Of a stretch of 64,000 bases of DNA, positions 46,401 through 56,320 are shown piece after piece. The stretch is from NCBI RefSeq assembly GCF_014529535.1, contig NW_023503555.1:8603404-8667403 (forward strand), in the 5' to 3' direction. Made by a program: the position numbers and the translations under genes. Below the pieces are notes generated by a model. It saw nothing but the letters and a program-made list of their open reading frames with translations, ran no database searches and was not told the origin of the DNA. Origin of the DNA: Bradysia coprophila. Its lineage: Eukaryota; Arthropoda; Insecta; Diptera; Sciaridae. Position 1 is the stretch's first letter. Every line of letters starts with the position of its first letter.

Positions 46401-48497
46401 CAATTATTCGATCAAAATTGTCCCGCAATGTCATACCGATGAAGTCGAACCGAAATTCTCAATTACAGTCCAAAATTTTTAATCACCGTGATCATGCCAC
46501 AGTGAACAATTTAAACGTAGAATTACCTCAATCGCTGGAGAAGAACGAAACGACGGTAGTGAAAGTCCCGTCTATTCAACTGATGGTGCATGACAATCGT
46601 CTTTCAAATTTGTCAGAATCAAATGGCTGTGCTTCGGTACAAAGTGATCAGTCTTTGCTGCTTCGACTGGATCGCTGTACACTTGACCAAACGACCATAA
46701 GCGTCAGTGCGCCAGTGAAATTAGAAAATTGCATTGTACCCCGTGCACAAACATCTAACGTGGATTCTGCTGAAAGAGTTGCCATGGAGGGAGTTCCAGA
46801 GAATGATTTAACAGTATCGAACAACAACAGTTGCGTTTTACAATCCGCAGGCAAGTGTCTTTTCGATGTGAATTATTTGAACCCGCCCATCCCTCGGAAA
46901 TCAAATACATTTATTAAGGACGGTATCGAAGACGCTTCGTCGTCGAAAACGTTGATGCAAACACTCGTAGCGGACCATATGAAAATTACACCCGATACAA
47001 TAGTGAATGATCTGAACATAGGGGACTCTCAAACATTGTTCGAAAATAAGCGAGCCGATCGACTCGAAACTGAATTGAAGACCTACAGTGAAAGTCTGAA
47101 GAAATACGACCAAGCAGCGAAAGACGTGATAGACAAATTCACCGAGTCTCTGAATGAAAAAGGAAATATCATCAGGAAATACGAAGAAGAGCTGTCGTTG
47201 TTCAACAGTAGGGTCAGTCAACTACAGACGCATTTAGTGGAGTCGCTGGAACGTACAAAACAAATGGAATCGATTGCCGTTAATGCAGCGATTTCACATC
47301 CTACGGTTGATCTGAAAGCGGAAAACGAAAAGCTGAAAGAATTCGTTAAGAATCTGGAAACGAAATTGGCCAGACGTGACCTGCACATTTACAACTTGAA
47401 AGAAGTTCTGACAATTGAAACGAATAAATTAAAGGAACTGAACAAGGCTCAGGTGGAGATAAATCAGCTGCAACGCGACAATATCGACAAGTCTCGCGAA
47501 ATTTCAATTTTACGGGACGAGCTTAGGTACGCCGCCAAAATGAGAACGGAATTGGCAAGCGAATATGACGAGAAAATTGCTAAATTAAAGAAACTTTTGG
47601 CGATTCGGGAGTACTTACTGGTAAAGGGAAAGTCTTGAGCGGAACGGTTTCTCAATTTGGAAATAAAGGAACTTGTCGCAACCCATCCTATATTCGACAC
47701 CCGACTGAGTTATTCATTTATAAAATTTGCTTAAAATATCCAATCAACTCTTCGTGCAGCAGTCTAGGTCTACCTTCGGACAATGTCCTCCACTTCTTGG
47801 TCCATCTGCCAGAAAACTAACGAGTCGTGAGAAGAATCACTCAAAATTCCGAAGGGAATTCTTGAACAAGAGTGAAGATTTAGCATCTAGAGTCCTCCGT
47901 CCTTATCCTTACTTATTTCCACATCACCCTCCACCTTAAAAAACAAAGCAAAACCAACTCAATCCTCTCCCCACCCGCAAATTTACCTTCAATCCTATTA
48001 GTTGCAGCAGATGCAGTGGTTACAGTCGACTTTCCGAAATAGTCCGTAATTTTATTGCATTTTATGGTCAATAATGGCTTACGTCGTTTGATTGGCGTCT
48101 TTTTCTTTGGTTCACTAACATCCACACCGTCCGATTGGGCATTGCTTTGACTCCTTCTTTTCTTCGGACTTCTTTTCTTCACAGTCCCGGTAACAATGTC
48201 ATTGTCATCATCATCCGAACTCTTAATTCGATTTTGATTTCGACGTTTCTGTGTTGTTCGCCTCTGCCGCACAACATCATCTTCACTCGATGAGCATTGA
48301 ACACCATTTCGCTTTAATTGTGCAGTTTGTCCACTTCCTTCCATTACGTTCTCATCATTTCTTCGACTGGCGATTCTGGTGGAACGACGGGCGGAAGTGG
48401 TCTTTGGGGATGAATGTGGCGGTTCTGCACTCAATACAGTAAATGGCTTACACTTAAGGATTATTTTCTGGTCATTTGAGGTATCGTTGGACTGCAT
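43419..48497 (-). CDS. Snm1: SNM1A/DCLRE1A-type 5'-exonuclease for interstrand crosslink repair
   Basis: Eight exons (48497-47987, 45520-45467, 45394-45083, 45013-44902, 44520-44377, 44307-43986, 43924-43813, 43747-43419) join in phase to 631 residues. The N-terminal 235 residues are basic, Ser-rich and disordered, with a PIP-box-like KITDYFGK near 149-156. The metallo-beta-lactamase part begins with [13 protein letters not shown]; it has the metal motif [11 protein letters not shown] (about 270), DANHCPGAVM and ILHTGDFRA. The beta-CASP part has [29 protein letters not shown] and YSEHSSYSE. All expected catalytic residues are visible. Family role: nuclear 5'-3' exonuclease that digests past interstrand crosslinks. 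Intron 1 (2466 bases) hosts another gene on the opposite strand. Start is the first ATG; upstream frame codons lack one. Confidence 0.92.
45670..45860. repeat. Dispersed repeat family B, copy 3, in Snm1 intron 1
   Basis: Shares CTGTCATCTGTTATCGACAA, AAATGACAAGCGCT, TATATAGCAAAAAACATG and GAAGTAAAAGATTTCTGAAA with the copies at 6.7 and 32.4 kb. Confidence 0.65.
46304..47638 (+). CDS. Coiled-coil protein gene nested in the Snm1 intron, function unknown
   Basis: Intronless frame of 444 residues. The first ATG of the open frame is at 46304 ([11 protein letters not shown]); the frame is open back to 46205 without another ATG, so a small 5' exon cannot be excluded. The N-terminal half is basic then Ser/Asn-rich with no recognisable domain. 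From about residue 250 to the end it is a continuous coiled coil (heptads in [53 protein letters not shown]) ending in [13 protein letters not shown] do not recognise the family. Antisense nesting in an intron and lack of introns suggest origin by retroposition or a fast-evolving, possibly germline, gene; this is inference. Codon use looks like the neighbouring genes. Confidence 0.7.
   Translation: MPFNHQMNSNFSDRNDIRAKRGIFRGRAHAPAPIIRSKLSRNVIPMKSNRNSQLQSKIFNHRDHATVNNLNVELPQSLEKNETTVVKVPSIQLMVHDNRLSNLSESNGCASVQSDQSLLLRLDRCTLDQTTISVSAPVKLENCIVPRAQTSNVDSAERVAMEGVPENDLTVSNNNSCVLQSAGKCLFDVNYLNPPIPRKSNTFIKDGIEDASSSKTLMQTLVADHMKITPDTIVNDLNIGDSQTLFENKRADRLETELKTYSESLKKYDQAAKDVIDKFTESLNEKGNIIRKYEEELSLFNSRVSQLQTHLVESLERTKQMESIAVNAAISHPTVDLKAENEKLKEFVKNLETKLARRDLHIYNLKEVLTIETNKLKELNKAQVEINQLQRDNIDKSREISILRDELRYAAKMRTELASEYDEKIAKLKKLLAIREYLLVKGKS
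47639..47986. other. Snm1 intron 1, downstream of nested gene
   Basis: Probable 3' flank of the nested gene. No separate gene or repeat seen. Confidence 0.5.
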
Positions 48498-48823
48498 TGA
48501 TAACAAGAGCACACACACAAAAAAAAAATTGAGATTTACTGTCACGGTTCCCGCGGAATTTATCTTCGTCAACACAAACACTTCTTTGAGGAACTGTGGC
48601 CACCCACTACATCTTTACGATGTCGTACTTCACAATGTTATGACATTTAAATTCACGTTACGAGGTTTGAACAGTTCAACCGATTCAACTGACAGTTTTG
48701 CTGCGGCGCGCGAAGAATTTAATTTTTTTTTGACCACATTAGCAACAGCTTACTGTTGTTCTGGTTGTACACAATGAAAGTATACGCTTTTGGTAATGTC
48801 AAAGTTTGTAGAGCGGAGGGAAT

Positions 48824-49031
48824 CAAAGTATATAAACACTGAAGATAGCGCAGTTCCTCAGGGAATAGCAAGAAATACGGATCCCGACTTTAAGGTGAAT
48901 TTCGTATGACGCCAATACATATATTTACAGCATGTTGTACGCATGTGTATTGATATACAATAAATTCACCTCAAAGTAGGGATTCGCATGTTTTTGCGGA
49001 TCTGCGCTACCTTCAGTGTTTATATACTTTG
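48824..49031. mobile_element. hAT-type MITE, 208 bp
   Basis: Perfect 8-bp duplication GAGGGAAT (48816-48823 and 49032-49039). Ends CAAAGTATATAAACACTGAA and TTCAGTGTTTATATACTTTG mirror each other for at least 28 bases, and a second inverted block (AAGGTGAATTTCG, AAATTCACCTCAAAG) lies inside. A palindromic, non-coding element. Confidence 0.88.
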
Positions 49032-49044
49032 GAGGGAATAGCGA

Positions 49045-49170
49045 TTTCTTATGAAGAAACTCACCTCTCAATCCTTTTCATTGAAAGGTGAGTTTCTTTA
49101 TATGAAATTGCTATTTCCTCCGGTTTGTATGGACAGACCATACCTGGTTTGTACATTCATTGGTTGTCAA
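49045..49170. repeat. Foldback family C, copy 3
   Basis: Short hairpin GAAACTCACCTCTCAATCC.. and TTGAAAGGTGAGTTTC, followed by ATTTCCTCCGGTTTGTATGG and ACAGACCATACCTGG. Confidence 0.7.
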
Positions 49171-50458
49171 AGAGTAGATGGATTAGTCGGAAACAGCCTC
49201 AATATTAACAACACACATTCTGCGGGAAAACAGTGGCCGAGACAATTTTTCACTGAAATTCGCAAAACATGGAAGTTATTCTTTTTGTACGTAGCGTTCG
49301 AGCAACAAGTCTTGAAGGACCTCATTAGTTTCGACAGTATAAGGTGGTCAAATTTTGTGAAAGTTCGCAAAAAATCTGAAAATTTGTGACCACCCTATAC
49401 TGTCCAAACTATTGAGGCTCTACAGCAAACGTTTGTAAAGAATAAAAGTTCGATTCATGTGAAAAAGTGACAACTGAGGACTGATATGCGGGAAGAGGGG
49501 AAGAAACAGAAAAAGTAAAAGAATATGAAAATTTGCTGTTTTCTCTCTACTGTTTTACAAATTTTCTTAAAAATTTAATATTTTGTTTCGTATTGACGAG
49601 ACGAGAGATTTCATTTGACATATCGCACACTAATTTTGTGCGAAAACATCCTGATATATGCTTGAAAAACTAGTGAAAACAGGCAAGACGAATTCGAACG
49701 TTTGAATTTTAGAAAAATCGGCTTTGTCCATCGGTAGCTATTGGCGAGACCGCAAGCAAAACAGCGTGTTTTGCCAACGCACTGTCTGGATGTTTTCGCT
49801 CAAAGAACGTGTGCGATATGTCAAATGAAATGTATTGACGAGACAAAACAAAATATTTAATTTTTTAGAAAATTTTCCTAATTTTCATGCTTTCCCGCAC
49901 CACCCATATAGTTCAGACAACGACATTGACATGTTTGTCTAGTTTTAATTCACTGATGGGATTAACTAGCTAGTGACCATCCACATCACCAAGGGAGTAG
50001 GGTATTGAGTAAACTACGGAATTATTTCTGAAGAGATTCAAAGTTCATATGAGAAAATGGCACTGCCCGTGCCCATTGTAGTTAACATAGAGTTTTGATC
50101 GAATATTAATCATCAGTGATTTTATGGTCATCAAATTCAGCAATTGCGGGCTATCAGATCAGATGCTGGGCACTCCTTCTAATGACCCAAGGAGTTTTCT
50201 AGGAAATCTATTACTTCGTTACTTTTAACATTCATTCTTTGGCATATAAGACCACTCTAGGAATTTTCTGTGGTTATTGTCGATAACAGAGATGTTCCAG
50301 ACTTTATGACAAAATTTGACGCAGAAAATGTTTACAATAAAGTGAACACATTTTAAATCCCAGTCACTACTTGGAGAAACTCCAAAAAAAGGCTAGCCGT
50401 AAAATTACTCAAACGTTCATCGCTTTATTGCCAGACTCATCAGACACACAACAAGGAT

Positions 50459-52412
50459 TTAGTATTCCGGCGACCACAATTTGAATGTTCGATCGTACGA
50501 TGTTGTGGCAATGTATTGTGAATTGGGTGAAATGTCCACGCTCATAATTTTCCCGTCGTGACCTTGCAACGTCTTCAACGGTTGCCATGTTTTATTCGAC
50601 CAAATCTGTCAGGAGAAATGAGACGCTTGTATTGCACGACCGAATTTATTGAATCGAATGAAAGTCTTACCTTCGTGGTACAATCGTAGCTGGATGATAT
50701 CAGAAAATGACCACCCTCCTTCTGGTATTTGATGTCCGACACTAGGTTAACATGTGCAGGAATGGTGTACACCGGCTGCCGTCGACGCAGATCCCAAATC
50801 TAATTATCAGGAAAAATCAGTTGAGTTTTCACGTCTTGTCAATGATTACGTTCAGCTACTTGTTAACACAATTTACCTTTACTGAATTGTCTTGACTGGC
50901 TGAGGCAATGTTGTAGCCGTTCGGAGAAAAGTCAACGCCGTATATTGACCCAAGATGACCCTCCAGAAACATCACACAGCGACCGGTTCGCAAATCCCAA
51001 ACACGACCAAACGCATCCAGACCTCTGCACAAATAAAGCTTTGAATTAGTAACGACCAATCACCCCAAACGGTCACAAATCACAATTACCCAGTAACGCA
51101 AACACTTCCGTCAATTTGAAAGGAAATACAATGAACAGCCTTGGCGTGACCTTCCTGATGCAACACCTCTTGCTTCTGTTCCAGATCCCACAGACGCCAA
51201 GATGAATCGTAACAAGCTGTGCCCAAGAAACGGCCGGACGGATGAAAAGCAAGCCGTGACACTCGATGCGGTACATGTCCGGTAATGTCAGCTATCGATT
51301 CTTCGCTGCCGAATGACCAAAGTTTCACGGTTCCGTCCGATCCACCGGTTGCCATTGCAACGACATTCGGATCATCTCGAGTCACACCGTTACGCATTGA
51401 AACACCACCCACGTAAGCAACGTGACCACGAAGTGTTTGAACAAGAGTACAGTCTGGAATCGTCCACACTTTACACATGCCCGACCTGTGAGTGGATGGA
51501 ATGACGATAAAATTGGATCGAAAATGAGTTGACAAAAGCTCCTTACCAACTCGATGTTAGTAGCAGTGAAGAGGTGTCATTGAAACAGCAGTTGCTGATG
51601 GGACGTGTGTCACCTACTTGACTGCATTCGAGGGCTAACGATTGAATTTTCTTCTGAAGTTCAACCATTCGACCGGCTTTGGTGGCACTTGGCAGTTCCA
51701 ACATTGACCGGGCATTTTCCAGTCGTTCTTTCGCCCGTGGCAATGAATAATTTGCTATCCAAAATCTGGACACTCTCAATGCATCCGGTCCTTCGTGGTA
51801 CCACGTTGTCTCTTGTTCCTTTTGTAACTGTTTTCTCTCCTCCTCTTCTTGGATCTTCTGTTTTATGGCATTCTCCCCTAGACTGAAAGAAAAATTATTT
51901 GATTAGTCTGCTAGATCATCCGGATACCGAGCGACCGGAAATGAATCAAACGCTTACTTCGAAAGCAATTCCTTTAATCGTCGTCGTCTCTCAGCTGGTC
52001 CTTCGCCGAACAAACAGATTGGTTCATTGAGACGTCGCAAGTCTTTTTTCACTTCCACATCGTCTGTACTGACGTTAATCTGTCGGGCTTTGCGTCTTCG
52101 TTCGAACTCTTCAAGCAACGCAATTTTATCTTTGGATCTGTAATTGAGAAAAAGTGTCGTCGGTCAGTGGAACTCATTCGCCTATATCATCTGCTCAAAT
52201 TACACTTCTTGCTCCAAATCGAAATAGTCGCTCGAAGTGTGGATGTTTGCTTGAACCGGCGATTTGACACGTTCCGGTTTCAATTCGGTAAAGTCGTTGG
52301 AATCATCGGAAATGTTTTCCAAGCGTTCGCTTAATGTTTCCTCCAGCGAGCCGTAGTGGATTGTGTTTGTCTTTTTCACATAAATCTTATCATCCTCGTC
52401 GTCTGAAGCCAT
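50459..52412 (-). CDS. PRPF4: PRPF4, WD40 subunit of U4/U6 snRNP
   Basis: Seven exons (52412-52204, 52137-51958, 51882-51547, 51485-51090, 51024-50877, 50799-50671, 50605-50459) join in phase to 514 residues, close to the family's roughly 520. After an acidic N-terminus comes the PRP4-specific motif ([20 protein letters not shown], near residue 100), a helical linker ([15 protein letters not shown]), and seven WD40 repeats with clear GH..WD pairs ([58 protein letters not shown] at the C-terminus). Role: with PRPF3 it stabilises U4/U6 in the tri-snRNP for pre-mRNA splicing in the nucleus. An AATAAA (minus strand) lies at 50429-50424. Start is the first [11 protein letters not shown]. Fly orthologue name: U4-U6-60K. 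Confidence 0.95.
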
Positions 52413-54019
52413 TATCAAGGCTCTTTTATTCAAGAAATGTTTATAAACGATGCAAAGAACGATGTAAACAAAAAATACAACCGCAAGGTATCAAGACGTC
52501 AAAATATGCGCTTAGAGAGGACGTTCACTTATAGCAACAACTTACAGAGGATGTTCATTTATAACAACAATACGTGTTACCGAACAGTATGCCATTGGTT
52601 TCGTTAAGGTGACGGTGTTTACATCCAGGATGTAAACTTTAAGACATCAGTGATCCTCAGAGTTTACAGCTTTGATTTACATCAGCAAGGTAGAGAGTAG
52701 ATCCAAGGTATCCCACTATATGTCTGCTTAGGCTTTAACACTTTACAAATAGGTAACAGACTGAATAGACGGTAATGATCTATGAGTTTTCTTCACTCTT
52801 CTATCTCCCTTCTTATTGTTCAAGTCACGTAACGGCAGATATACTAAACTCATGTATAAGCCGGCCGGTAAAATGCAATGAATGTACAAACCAGGTATGG
52901 TCTGTTCATACAAACCGGAGGACATAACGATTTTTTATAAACGAACTCACCTCTCATGAGAGGTGAGTTTGTTTATATGAAATCGTTATGTCCTCCGCTC
53001 CATGGAGTGTTATGATGAAAGAGAAGAAGATAGTTTGACAAGTACCCCAAGGCATATGAGTGTAAAGAGCACATTTGTCATTGCAGTTGCCTCCAGAGCC
53101 GTTTCTTTAAAAGACACAAATGAACACTCACAATTCAATTGGGACGGTAATTGCATTAAATATAGAAAAAGAGAGATTTCATATTGTGTGAAGTCAATTT
53201 AAAGAAGAAAAAATGTGTTAAAAGTTGAAATCGTAATGAAGATTTTCTCAAACCCAAGGTTGTATGTGAGGATTACGCCGATCACTGGAGTATCGCAAAA
53301 ATTATAATCATGAGAACTGTCATTTTTAGTTAGAAATCTAGAAAACAGATTTTCAAATGTCTTTCTTCCATAGCACTGTCTGAAAGTGTATGCTTCAACT
53401 AATTCTTCACACTGCAAATACATTATCCTGCGTCAATAATCCTGTATCAGGGTTACAGATTGATAGAAAACAGAACGAAGATAAATATAGTTGATCACAT
53501 TAGATTAGCCAAAGCTCGTCGTTTATTTTTGTTGTTGTTGTTAATAACAAACATTGTAATCAGAAATGAAATTTGAAATGCTAAAAAATATTGCAGGACC
53601 TTGTTAAAGAACAGTTAGAATTCTTTTGTCAGTATTTTAGTGGATGAAGAAGCCATTTTTATTGGTGAACTGGACGGAATCACATCAACTAAGTTTTTTA
53701 CATAGCATTTTGATTTTCAAGATTTTTTTTTTTTCATGTAAGTATAATATTCTTCTTGTTCCATTACATAGCTAGGTATAAAAATAAAAAGTCTCGTTTT
53801 GGTGTGTTTAATGACCTCAGCTTCACCTGGCATGAACAAAATTCACAACGAAAACTCTACTTTTCAGCTTTTTATCCCTGATATTTGTAAAATGTCTTGT
53901 TTGTGGGCAAGAAGGTATTTTTCGAACCAGTCTGATTCTCATTGCAATTTTTTGTTTATTCATCCTCTTACTATTAAGTTAACGGGGTTTTTCACGTTTG
54001 TCTACTGCCTCCAACCTAG
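52413..54019. other. Intergenic
   Basis: Contains a full foldback family C element (52875-53000). The rest is AT-rich; frames of up to 66 codons have no support. The region just left of 54020 has a pyrimidine-rich stretch that could be the acceptor of the next feature. Confidence 0.55.
52875..53000. repeat. Foldback family C, best-preserved copy
   Basis: An almost perfect palindrome: GGAGGACATAACGATTTTTT and AAACGAACTCACCTCTCAT, then ATGAGAGGTGAGTTTGTTTA and GAAATCGTTATGTCCTCC. Left of it is the outer block GTACAAACCAGGTATGGTCT. Confidence 0.85.
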
Positions 54020-55716
54020 TCGCGTATCTTATTTAAAAATCGTGACCAACGTCGTGAAGACTTCGAGTGGTTTAACTGTTATCCCATCGACCCTGCCATC
54101 CTTGACAATGCAAGACAAAACCAAATATTACGATTTTACGATATTTTTCAGATTGAAATGGATGATCAAGCGAATCGAGCAATTATGCTGCCTGGATTAG
54201 AGCTCCAGCTCATCCCCCAATCATCCAAGATGCGGGAGATGAAAATGTTCAGAATGCTGTAGCACCTGGATTTCCGGGATCAGCTCCCGAACACAATGGA
54301 AACGAAAATCCAATTCCAAGTCCCGGTAAATGAATTTATTGTTACATTATTTTATGGTCGTGAAATTCAGCAATTGCTGGTTATCAGATCTGGGCACTCA
54401 TTCCATTTCAGACTTTTACGTCAAGCCTATATCACCAATACAACTCTCGGGTCTGTTACTTCTTATAATCCAAGGTTTTTTTCCTAGTACTTCGTTACTT
54501 TTAAGAGAGAAACTCTTGGAGAAACTCAAAGAAAAGGCTCGCGGTAAAATTACTCAAACGTTCATCGCTTTATTGCCAGACTCATCATACACACAACAAT
54601 GATTTAGTATTCCCGCGATCACCATTTGAATGTTCGATCGTACGATGTTGTGGCAATGTATTGTGAATTGGATGAAATGTCCACGCTCATAATTTTCCCG
54701 TCGTGAACTTACAAAGTCTTCAGCGGTTGCCAAGTTTTATTAGACCAAATCTGTTATTAGAAATGAGACGCTTGTATTGCGCGACCGAATTTTTTTAATC
54801 AAATAAAAGTCTTACCTTTGCGGTACAACCATAGCTGGATAATATCAGAAAATTACCACCCTCCTTCTGGTATTTGATGTCCGACATTAGGTAAATCCGA
54901 AGTTGAGTGCACCAGTGGTTTAATTATACGAAAAACGTAGACAATAGGTGGTCATTTCAAAATGTGCAATGTCGTTAATGGTCCGAAATAAAATGATCAC
55001 TTAAAACCCGTAAAACATAAATTTTCATTCGCACATTCAAACCTTGGCGCCGCGTTTTTTTAATCAAACATGTCTCATGAACATGGTGTAACCGTGTAAC
55101 TGACCCAACTAGCCTTGACGTTTCAAGGCAAACATTTCATAGACTGTTATGATCAGAGCGAGAGATCCGAAGACTAGTTAATTTAACTTGCCTTGGGGTA
55201 CTTGTCAAAATATTGCTTTCTCTTTCAACGTGTTACGTTGAGAGCGAGAGGACCGAAGACCAGTTTATTATAAGTTGCCTTGGGGTACTTGTCAAAATAT
55301 TTCTATCTCTTTCATCATAACACTCTATTTCTTAAATTGTCCTTTATCAGCATAAAGTATGGGTATCTTAGTGAAACACAAAATGAAAAGGATTAATAAT
55401 GTGCCAGGTATTCTGAGGGGTATTTCGCTATGTTAGTTGATCTTCAAAAGGGTCTGCTTCATCAGACTAATTGATTTGATACGATTCTTTACTCTGTACT
55501 ACTTAAGGAAACGTTAAGCCTATTATAGGTTCCTAATAGGGAAATTTCTATTTTATTACAGATTCGTGGTCAAGAATGCTTGCTGAGAGCAACGAACGGG
55601 AAATTTCGTTAAGAAAGGAGTATGCGATATATAAGGAGCCCACTGAGAAGAAAATATCTTCTTTAATGGACGAAATCCAAGAATTGAAGAAGCTGTTGGA
55701 CAAACAGGGGAAATAA
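54020..55716 (+). CDS. Unidentified gene fragment, two putative exons (possibly broken)
   Basis: Exon a (54020-54325) follows a good acceptor and encodes NRDQRREDFEWFNCYPIDPA.. and then QIEMDDQANRAIMLPGL. The reading frame then changes once, at about 54210-54217 within a C-run, to continue as PIIQDAGDENVQNAVAPG and SAPEHNGNENPIPSPG. It ends at a good donor (CCCG|GTAAAT). Exon b (55562-55716), after a TATTACAG acceptor and in matching phase, encodes DSWSRMLAESNEREISLRK.. and ends in a coiled-coil MDEIQELKKLLDKQGK and TAA. The frame change may be a real lesion, a sequencing error in the homopolymer, or a wrong model. Upstream exons not found. Family not recognised; the acidic linker plus C-terminal coiled coil recalls DNA-binding factors. 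Confidence 0.4.
54348..54892 (-). pseudogene. Duplicated fragment of the PRPF4 3' end
   Basis: Matches 50119-50746: 3' flank, last exon, last intron and most of exon 6 of PRPF4 in the same orientation, about 85 percent alike by eye with small gaps in the flank. The copy retains the intron, so it arose by DNA duplication and not through mRNA. Splice borders are partly altered, and upstream exons are absent. It sits inside the putative intron of the unidentified gene at 54020-55716. Confidence 0.88.
55140..55330. repeat. Tandem pair of an about 85-base repeat (family E)
   Basis: Two units containing AGAGCGAGAG, CCGAAGACTAGTTAATTTAA or CCGAAGACCAGTTTATTATA, and TGCCTTGGGGTACTTGTCAA. Related single units lie near 3165, 3500 and 3670. 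Confidence 0.7.
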
Positions 55717-56320
55717 TGTTCACACTAGCATATAATGAGGCGCTGAATAAATTTGTTTGAAATTGATAAATTCTGGTTTCAGTTCTGGAAATTCGTTGAA
55801 ATGATCCAAAATACAGAAAATGTTTATAAACGATGCAATGAAGGATGTAAACAAACATCACATCCATTACACACTCAGAACCATCAGAACTCTAAAAAGA
55901 CAAAATGAACTTACGAGAGGACGTTCATTTAGCATCAACGGGATAAAAGGATATCGGCTGCTGATTTTGCGTTTGTTTCTCCGTCAGGAAAAGGTTTAAA
56001 AACTTTGAGTGAACAGGGCTTCTACGATCTGTGTGAGTTAAGCTGTGAGCTAGATATTAATTTATGAGAAGCATAGACTACGCCAAAAATTTTCCTTAAT
56101 TTCACGTTTGCCATCAAACTCTGTAACGAAGTTTGAAGTTTTGGCGCTTCTTTTGTTTAAAAGTTTTAAAGCAAAAAAATGAGAACGAGCTCACAAGCCG
56201 CTGTAAAAATTGCGCTCAGCGCGCTCAGCTCTCCACATGTGTCATCTGTCATACAATAACATCTCTATCAGTGGCACATGTGAATTAAATTTTGTTAAAT
56301 CTAAATTTTTCTTACGCGCC
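55717..56320. other. Intergenic, upstream of POLR1F
   Basis: Contains a short string shared with the PRPF4 5' region (AATGTTTATAAACGATGCAA.. then GAGAGGACGTTCATTTA; compare 52435-52560), suggesting that the segmental duplication of PRPF4 involved both flanks. No gene. Confidence 0.5.

Larger units (their letters stand above)
48498..50458. other. Intergenic between Snm1 and PRPF4
   Basis: Contains a MITE (48824-49031) followed at once by a foldback family C copy (49045-49170). At 49600-49870 an inverted pair of motifs (GTATTGACGAGACG.., ATTTCATTTGACATATCGCA and TGTGCGATATGTCAAATGAA) is seen. The source of the duplicated segment at 54348 starts near 50119. No gene. Confidence 0.55.

Noticed and set aside
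53799-54200. 133-codon plus-strand frame before the unidentified gene
   Set aside because: It overlaps exon a in a different frame; the other frame has a matching acceptor, donor and downstream exon.
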